Assembly (NCBI GenBank): GCA_900770835.1
Contig: CAAGLQ010000154.1
Span: 1-10,367 of the forward strand
Length of the DNA: 10,367 nt
Source of the DNA: an uncultured Parabacteroides sp.
GTDB lineage: Bacteria > Bacteroidota > Bacteroidia > Bacteroidales > Tannerellaceae
Direction: 5' to 3'
Below the pieces are notes generated by a model that was given only the letters and a program-made list of their open reading frames with translations, had not been told where the DNA came from and did not search any database. The position numbers were made by a program, and so were the translations under genes. Shown here in pieces: positions 6,097 to 10,367 of the stretch; the first letter of the stretch is position 1; the number at the start of each line of letters is the position of its first letter.

Positions 6097-7548
6097 ATGA
6101 AGGATAGCACGAAGAAAGGCGTAAGCCGCCGTGAATTCTTGGGCCTTTCCGCTTTAGGTTTGGCAAGTTTAACAATTCTTCCCAGTTGGAAAATGGATGG
6201 TGTTCGTATCGCACCGAGCGATCGCGTTGTCTTAGGTTTCATCGGCTTAGGTCAGCAGGCATTGTCTGATTTCAAGGGTTTTGCAGCATGTCCGGGTGTA
6301 CAGGTAGCTGCATGTTGTGATGTGGACACCATGAAAACAGAGCGTTTCAGAAGACGTGTTGCTGAGTGGCAGAAGCAAAAGGGAATGAATGAGCGTTGTG
6401 ATAAGTATGAGTTCTATGAGGACTTGTTATCTCGTAAGGATATTGACGCTATTGAGGTCGCTACACCTGACCACTGGCACGCTTTGGCTACCATTCATGC
6501 TTGCCAATCCGGTAAGGATGTTTATTGCCAGAAGCCGTTGGCCTATACCATCACTGAGGGTTTGGCTATGGTGAAAGCTGTACGTGCGAACGGTCGTGTG
6601 CTGCAGGTAGGTAGCCAGCAGCGTTCAAGCGCAGAGTTCCAGGCTGCGATTAAGATGTGTCAAGAGGGTGCTATTGGCCACGTAGAGAAGATCTACGCAC
6701 GTGTAGGTGAGCCGCCTACGCCACTGAGCCTCCCGGAGATGCCGGTTCCCGCTAACTTGAACTTCAACCAATGGATGGGTCCGTTGAATGATCCGAAGAT
6801 CCACTATCATCCCGATTTGTGTCCTCCCATCTCTTTGGATCCGGAAGAGAATGAGAAGTTGTGGGGTGCATGGCGTTGGTATCAAGAGACCGGTAACGGT
6901 TATACCGCTGACTGGGGTGCGCACATGTTTGATATTGCACAGGCGGCTATTGGTATGGATGGTTCAGGTCCGGTTGAGTTCACACCGAAGGGTTACAACG
7001 GTACGAAGTATTCAACGATGCGCTATGCTAATGGCATCATCATGACGGAGCAACCTTACTTGGAGGATAATCCAGATGCTCAGGGTATCAAGTTTGTAGG
7101 TGATAAGGGTTGGATCGAGGTAGCTCGTGGTTACATCAACTGCTCTGATCAGTCTAAGATCCCCGCTGATTTGAAGAATTTGATTGACAAGCGCCCGAGA
7201 ATGATGACTCCGGAGGAGCGTAAGAAGATGTATGAGGAGTATATGAAGAAGTTGAAAGAGAGCCAGAAGAATGGTAAGGCTCCGCAGAACTTCGAGACAA
7301 GCGCTCCGCACATGCAGAATTTCGTAGATTGCGTTCGCTCTCGTCAGAATCCGATCGCTCCGGTTGAGGTTGGTTGTAGCACGAATACACTCTGCTGCTT
7401 GCAGAACATCGCTCGTGAGTTGGGTCGTCCGGTTAAATGGAATCCGGCAACATTGAGCTTCGATGGTGATAAGGAGGCAGAGAACCACCGTCTCTACTGG
7501 TACCAGTATCGCAATCCGTACAAATTGCCGTATTGCTGCAAAGGATAA
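6097..7548 (+). CDS. Tat-signal Gfo/Idh/MocA family oxidoreductase
   Basis: The 483-residue protein is an NAD(P)-dependent sugar or cyclitol dehydrogenase. The N-terminus carries a twin-arginine signal (SRREFLG, Arg11-Arg12, then a hydrophobic stretch to about residue 29), implying export with the cofactor already bound. The Rossmann fold starts at VVLGFIGLGQQA (44-55). The family's EKP motif is QKP here (145-147), keeping the lysine, with KDVYC before it. Asp272 and His276 in ADWGAHMFD match the D-x3-H catalytic pair. A lysine/glutamate-rich helical insertion lies at about 370-395, before the conserved HMQNFVDCVRSRQNP (405-419). It is the first gene of a two-gene operon with a TIM-barrel isomerase-like protein 16 bases downstream. 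Likely chemistry is oxidation or reduction of a sugar hydroxyl/ketone, for example in 3-keto-sugar metabolism; the substrate cannot be read from the sequence. Confidence 0.92.
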   Translation: MKDSTKKGVSRREFLGLSALGLASLTILPSWKMDGVRIAPSDRVVLGFIGLGQQALSDFKGFAACPGVQVAACCDVDTMKTERFRRRVAEWQKQKGMNERCDKYEFYEDLLSRKDIDAIEVATPDHWHALATIHACQSGKDVYCQKPLAYTITEGLAMVKAVRANGRVLQVGSQQRSSAEFQAAIKMCQEGAIGHVEKIYARVGEPPTPLSLPEMPVPANLNFNQWMGPLNDPKIHYHPDLCPPISLDPEENEKLWGAWRWYQETGNGYTADWGAHMFDIAQAAIGMDGSGPVEFTPKGYNGTKYSTMRYANGIIMTEQPYLEDNPDAQGIKFVGDKGWIEVARGYINCSDQSKIPADLKNLIDKRPRMMTPEERKKMYEEYMKKLKESQKNGKAPQNFETSAPHMQNFVDCVRSRQNPIAPVEVGCSTNTLCCLQNIARELGRPVKWNPATLSFDGDKEAENHRLYWYQYRNPYKLPYCCKG

Positions 7549-7564
7549 GTAAGCGCAATTGACA

Positions 7565-8542
7565 ATGAGTAATCGAAGAGATTTCTTGAAAAATATATCC
7601 CTTTTGACCGCCGGCGGTTTGCTGGCGGGCAAAGTGGGTATAGCTAATGCCGCTTCTGCTGCGGTCCCGACCCCTGCCGCTTCCAAGAGCTTTGGTTTAC
7701 AGATCTACTCCTTGCAACAGGAGCTGTATAATGATCTGCCTGCTCGTTTGAAGGAGGTGAAGGCGATGGGTTACGAGAAGTTGGAGTTGGCAGGTTATGG
7801 AAAGGGTAAGATTGGAAAGGTGGATATGATGGAGTTCAAGAAGATGGCAGAAGATGCCGGCTTGAAGATCATCAGCTCACATGTGAATCCCAGTGTGGAA
7901 GGTGTACCTTTTGTGCGGGAATATACCAAGGAGCTTACCCCGAAAATCATGGAGTATTGGAAAGCCACTGCGGCTGACCATGCTAAGTTGGGTTGCAAAT
8001 ACCTGATTCAGCCCATGATGCCAAGCATTGAGAATCATGATGACGCTAAATTGGTGTGTGATGTCTTCAACCAAGCCGCTGATGTGATCAAGGCTGAGGG
8101 TATCGCTACCGGATTTGGTTATCACAACCATAACATGGAGTTCAATCGTGTTGCTACAGAAGAGCAGAAAGCGAAGCTGAAAGGTAATCCGTTTGCGGCT
8201 TTCATGAAGGTGGGCGATCAGATTTATGATTTGATGTTGCGTGATACAGATCCTTCCAAGGTCTATTTCGAGATGGATGTTTATTGGACGGTTATGGGTC
8301 AGAACGATCCGGTTGAGTATTTACAGAAACATGCGGATCGCATCAAGGTGCTTCATATCAAGGATCGGGCCGTGTTCGGTCAGAGCGGTATGATGAACTT
8401 TGAGATGATTTTCAAGCAGATGTATGCAAACGGTATCCAAGACTACTTCGTGGAATTGGAAAAGATGCCTGACGGACGTACACAGTTTGCGGGTGTTAAG
8501 GATTGCGCTGCTTATTTAGAGAAAGCTCCTTTCGTTAAATAA
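7565..8542 (+). CDS. Tat-signal sugar phosphate isomerase/epimerase-like TIM-barrel protein
   Basis: From the ATG at 7565 the product is 325 residues; a TTG two codons earlier is less likely. The N-terminus is a twin-arginine signal (NRRDFLKN, Arg4-Arg5) with a hydrophobic core and a cleavage site near ANA-A (about 29). The rest is a xylose-isomerase-like TIM barrel (AP endonuclease family 2). Metal-ligand candidates follow the family order: H106 in SSH, H187 and H189 in GYHNHN, E236 and D238 in YFEMDVYW, H264 in LHIKD, and E297 or E299 in FVELE. These sites suggest a divalent-metal epimerase, isomerase or lyase for a free keto- or aldo-sugar rather than DNA repair. It follows the Gfo/Idh gene by 16 bases and ends the operon. 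Substrate is unknown; the pairing suggests it uses the oxidoreductase product. Confidence 0.9.
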   Translation: MSNRRDFLKNISLLTAGGLLAGKVGIANAASAAVPTPAASKSFGLQIYSLQQELYNDLPARLKEVKAMGYEKLELAGYGKGKIGKVDMMEFKKMAEDAGLKIISSHVNPSVEGVPFVREYTKELTPKIMEYWKATAADHAKLGCKYLIQPMMPSIENHDDAKLVCDVFNQAADVIKAEGIATGFGYHNHNMEFNRVATEEQKAKLKGNPFAAFMKVGDQIYDLMLRDTDPSKVYFEMDVYWTVMGQNDPVEYLQKHADRIKVLHIKDRAVFGQSGMMNFEMIFKQMYANGIQDYFVELEKMPDGRTQFAGVKDCAAYLEKAPFVK

Positions 8543-8561
8543 AGGAATATTATTTCTTCAG

Positions 8562-8598
8562 AAGCCCTGTGGCACGTCAGCTGCTGCAGGGCTTTTTT
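8562..8598 (+). terminator. Strong rho-independent terminator of the sugar-enzyme operon
   Basis: AAGCCCTGTGGCA (8562-8574) pairs with TGCTGCAGGGCTT (8582-8594) around a seven-base loop. The 13-pair stem contains two adjacent wobble pairs, and six T residues follow (8593-8598). It starts 20 bases after the stop codon of the isomerase-like gene. This is the clearest terminator in the window. Confidence 0.92.
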
Positions 8599-8687
8599 AT
8601 CTTGCAGAGTCTGGCACATTCCAGATTGTTAGTACTGTTTCTGCGAATTTGAAGTCCGGATATGTCATAATGTTACTGATTGTTGCC

Positions 8688-8718
8688 TGAATTGTTGATT
8701 ATTCTGATGAATTGTTGA
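8688..8718. repeat. Direct repeat TGAATTGTTGA, two exact copies 20 bases apart
   Basis: The copies start at 8688 and 8708, so they sit on the same face of the helix at roughly two turns. A degenerate copy, TGATTGTTG, begins at 8677. The arrangement resembles binding sites for a transcription factor that acts as a tandem dimer, about 100-130 bases upstream of the rarA start. Chance in AT-rich DNA is possible. Confidence 0.45.
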
Positions 8719-8780
8719 CATATTGTCGTGAAATCATGTTGTCTAACATCTTGTTCACCCTTAATTTTTCGATTGATTTC

Positions 8781-8811
8781 TTTGTCAAATGAAAATAACT
8801 TCCGACTTTTG
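8781..8811 (+). promoter_or_regulatory. Candidate promoter of rarA, very close to its start codon
   Basis: TTTG at 8781-8784 is followed, after 19 bases, by GACTTTTG (8804-8811), which differs from the Bacteroidetes -7 element TAnnTTTG in one base. The spacing is in the normal 19-21 range. Transcription would begin within a few bases of the ATG codons at 8817 and 8820, so the mRNA would be leaderless or nearly so. A weaker alternative is TTTCTTTG (8777-8784) with TTG at 8751, at slightly too long a spacing, which would leave a leader of about 30 bases. Confidence 0.35.
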
Positions 8812-8816
8812 CTTCC

Positions 8817-10088
8817 ATGATGAATCAACCATTAGCAGAGAGAATGCGTCCTCGGACGCTGGATGCCTACATCGGACAGCAACATCTGGTAGGCCCGACA
8901 GCGGTGTTGCGCAAGATGATCGAGGCGGGAAGAGTGCCTTCATTTATCTTGTGGGGACCGCCGGGTGTGGGCAAAACTACCTTGGCGCAGATTGTGGCGC
9001 ACAAGCTGAATGCGCCCTTCTATACGCTGAGTGCGATTAGCTCCGGCGTAAAGGATGTGCGTGAGGTGATCGAGAAGGCGAAGAGCAATCGTTTCTTTGA
9101 CAGTGTCTCGCCTATTCTGTTTATTGATGAGATTCATCGCTTTAGTAAGTCACAGCAGGATTCATTGCTGAATGCGGTGGAGACGGGTGTCGTAACCTTG
9201 ATTGGTGCGACTACGGAAAATCCCTCTTTTGAGGTGATCCGTCCGTTGCTCTCGCGCTGTCAGGTGTATGTGCTGAAATCGTTGGATAAGGCTGACCTGT
9301 TAGCGTTGTTGCATCGGGCCATCACTGAGGATGTGGTGCTGAAGGAGAAACGGATCAAACTGACTGAGACGGATGCGCTGTTGCGCTATTCCGGCGGTGA
9401 TGCCCGTAAATTGCTGAACATACTTGAATTGGTGGTTTCGGCGGAGGAGTCGAACGAGGTGGAGATCTTGGATGCCAAGGTGATTGAGCGGTTGCAGGAG
9501 AATCCGGCTGCTTACGACAAAGGTGGAGAGATGCACTACGACATCATTTCGGCTTTCATCAAATCCATTCGCGGCAGTGATCCCGATGGGGCGATCTATT
9601 GGTTGGCGCGCATGGTGGCCGGAGGGGAAGATCCGGAGTTTATCGCTCGACGTTTGGTCATTTCTGCTTCAGAAGATATCGGATTAGCCAATCCGAATGC
9701 CTTGTTGTTGGCAAATGCCTGCTTCGATGCTTTGAAAAAGATCGGTTGGCCGGAAGGGCGTATCATCTTGGCGGAGACGACGGTCTATTTAGCTTGTAGC
9801 CCCAAGAGCAATTCGGCCTATATGGCCATCAACGAGGCTTTGGAGTTGGTCAATCGTACAGGCAATCTGCCGGTACCGTTGCATCTGCGCAATGCGCCCA
9901 CGAAGTTGATGGCAGAGTTGGATTATGGTAAGGAGTATAAGTATGCGCATGACTATCCCGGTCACTTCGTGAAGCAGGAATATTTGCCGAAGGAGTTGCA
10001 GGGAACACACCTGTGGAAAGGGCAACCGAATCCGGCTGAGCAGAAGCTGATCGATCGGATGAAGGCACTTTGGGGAGATCGATATTGA
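8817..10088 (+). CDS. rarA: Replication-associated recombination protein RarA (MgsA), AAA+ ATPase
   Basis: The 423-residue protein is the bacterial RarA/Mgs1/WRNIP1 ATPase, which acts at stalled replication forks and single-strand/double-strand junctions, related to clamp-loader subunits. The start PLAERMRPRTLDAYIGQQHLVG (5-26) is the family's opening and is only rarely this well kept elsewhere. Walker A is GPPGVGKTT (47-55), Walker B LFIDEIHR (101-108), sensor 1 ATTENPSFE (131-139), the arginine finger R147 in LLSRC, and sensor 2 GGDARKLLN (193-201). The C-terminal oligomerisation part shows YDIISAFIKSIRGSDPDGAIYWLARM (241-266), ARRLVISASEDIGLA (277-291) and HDYPGHFVKQEYLP (378-391). Length is typical. 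Two ATG codons (8817, 8820) are possible starts; no Shine-Dalgarno site precedes them. It appears monocistronic, preceded by a terminator and followed by a 191-base gap. Confidence 0.96.
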   Translation: MMNQPLAERMRPRTLDAYIGQQHLVGPTAVLRKMIEAGRVPSFILWGPPGVGKTTLAQIVAHKLNAPFYTLSAISSGVKDVREVIEKAKSNRFFDSVSPILFIDEIHRFSKSQQDSLLNAVETGVVTLIGATTENPSFEVIRPLLSRCQVYVLKSLDKADLLALLHRAITEDVVLKEKRIKLTETDALLRYSGGDARKLLNILELVVSAEESNEVEILDAKVIERLQENPAAYDKGGEMHYDIISAFIKSIRGSDPDGAIYWLARMVAGGEDPEFIARRLVISASEDIGLANPNALLLANACFDALKKIGWPEGRIILAETTVYLACSPKSNSAYMAINEALELVNRTGNLPVPLHLRNAPTKLMAELDYGKEYKYAHDYPGHFVKQEYLPKELQGTHLWKGQPNPAEQKLIDRMKALWGDRY

Positions 10089-10279
10089 GCTTTCTTTTTC
10101 CAAGTGTAGCTGTTATAAGTTTGAGATTAAAGTAACCAAAATAAAGAAAATGCTATCGAAATGATGATTAATTCGTCTTTTTGTTTTCACTTTTCAATAA
10201 AATGATTACTTTAGCCGCTCGTTTTTGAAATGAGATTAGTTAAGAACATAAATATAACATTCTAAAAAAGCATGATAGT
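10089..10279. other. AT-rich intergenic region between rarA and serC
   Basis: No gene of credible length lies in these 191 bases. TAAGTTTG at 10116-10123 matches the Bacteroidetes -7 element TAnnTTTG exactly, with TTTC at 10091-10094 (three of four -33 bases) 21 bases before it. If used, serC would have a leader of about 150 bases. TAAAGTAA (10128-10135) and TTACTTTA (10206-10213) could pair at long range within that leader, but an 8-base AT-rich match can arise by chance. No clear rarA terminator is seen. Confidence 0.45.
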
Positions 10280-10367
10280 ATGAAGAAGCACAATTTTTAT
10301 GCAGGTCCGTCAATCTTGAGTGATTACACGATCAAGAATACCGCTGCAGCGGTGGAGAACTTTGCGG
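10280..10367 (+). CDS. serC: Phosphoserine aminotransferase, N-terminal fragment (cut by window end)
   Basis: The 29 visible codons read MKKHNFYAGPSILSDYTIKN followed by TAAAVENFA. The motif HNFxAGPSxLP-like at residues 4-13 is the characteristic N-terminus of SerC, the PLP-dependent transaminase that interconverts 3-phosphohydroxypyruvate and O-phosphoserine in cytoplasmic serine biosynthesis and also acts in the pyridoxal phosphate pathway. Proline, which often follows the serine-isoleucine-leucine run, is replaced here by serine. The start at 10280 is fixed by a stop in the frame of the nearby ATG at 10272. An A-rich stretch (CTAAAAAAG, 10262-10270) precedes it instead of a Shine-Dalgarno site. 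In many Bacteroidales serA follows serC; that part lies outside the window. Confidence 0.9.
   Translation, partial: MKKHNFYAGPSILSDYTIKNTAAAVENFA

Larger units (their letters stand above)
8599..8816. other. Intergenic region with short repeats before rarA
   Basis: This 218-base AT-rich stretch has no gene I can support on either strand. It holds a short dyad TCTGG-CACATT-CCAGA (8610-8625), an exact 11-base direct repeat TGAATTGTTGA (8688-8698 and 8708-8718) with a looser copy TGATTGTTG at 8677-8685, and a small dyad ATGTT-GTCT-AACAT (8736-8749). The promoter candidate of rarA lies at its downstream end. The elements could be protein-binding sites; no known operator is recognised. Confidence 0.5.

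Noticed and set aside
7559..7564. A TTG start two codons before the isomerase-like gene
   Set aside because: The ATG at 7565 gives a standard Tat signal (MSNRRDFLK) and is the commoner start codon.
8570..8585. A near match to a sigma-54 promoter, TGGCAC-N5-CTGCT
   Set aside because: It lies inside the stem of the strong terminator, has a mismatch at the -12 element and is over 200 bases from rarA.
8610..8625. TCTGG-CACATT-CCAGA as a second terminator or known operator
   Set aside because: Arms of five bases (seven with a wobble) without a T tract are too short to call.
8789..9040. A + strand frame beginning MKITSDFCF before rarA
   Set aside because: It lies mostly in another frame of rarA and encodes no recognisable domain.
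10161..10205. A 14-codon frame (MMINSSFCFHFSIK) upstream of serC as a possible leader peptide
   Set aside because: There is no Shine-Dalgarno site, the Phe and Ser codons are expected in AT-rich DNA, and no attenuator hairpin follows.

Overview
The window looks like ordinary chromosome of a gut-type Bacteroidales bacterium, most likely Parabacteroides or another Tannerellaceae; the genus is an inference. Support comes from the gene families (a Bacteroidetes-type LptE, a DUF4491-like membrane protein, a PCMD lipoprotein, Tat-motif Gfo/Idh and xylose-isomerase-like pairs), from promoter candidates of the TTTG / TAnnTTTG type, and from mostly weak Shine-Dalgarno sites. All recognised genes are on the + strand. 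I see no insertion sequence, phage gene, CRISPR array, tRNA or rRNA.

Region 1 (1-3770) is a compact envelope-biogenesis cluster: a PlsC-superfamily acyltransferase, a sigma-54 activator without a receiver domain, the LPS-assembly lipoprotein LptE, a TPR-ended protein of unknown role, and SecG. From the activator to SecG the genes overlap or lie 3-9 bases apart, so they are probably one operon. A 12-bp hairpin follows secG.

Region 2 (3803-5994) is a surface-protein pair. The first gene is the most unusual item here: a DUF4491-like three-helix membrane protein continues in frame, without a stop, into a PCMD-domain lipoprotein with its own internal lipobox. The second encodes an outer-membrane beta-barrel protein.

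Region 3 (about 6036-8598) is a two-gene sugar-metabolism operon with a recognisable promoter, a good ribosome binding site and a strong terminator. It encodes a Gfo/Idh/MocA oxidoreductase and a sugar-phosphate-isomerase-like TIM-barrel protein, both with twin-arginine signals. They probably act in sequence on an oxidised sugar outside the cytoplasm.

Region 4 (8599-10367) has a 218-base intergenic stretch with short direct repeats, the AAA+ ATPase gene rarA with a promoter almost touching its start codon, a 191-base AT-rich gap, and the first 29 codons of serC, cut by the window edge.

I do not find a clear new defence or mobile system. The best leads are the DUF4491-PCMD fusion, the receiver-less sigma-54 activator wired into the lptE-secG operon, and the Tat-exported sugar enzyme pair.
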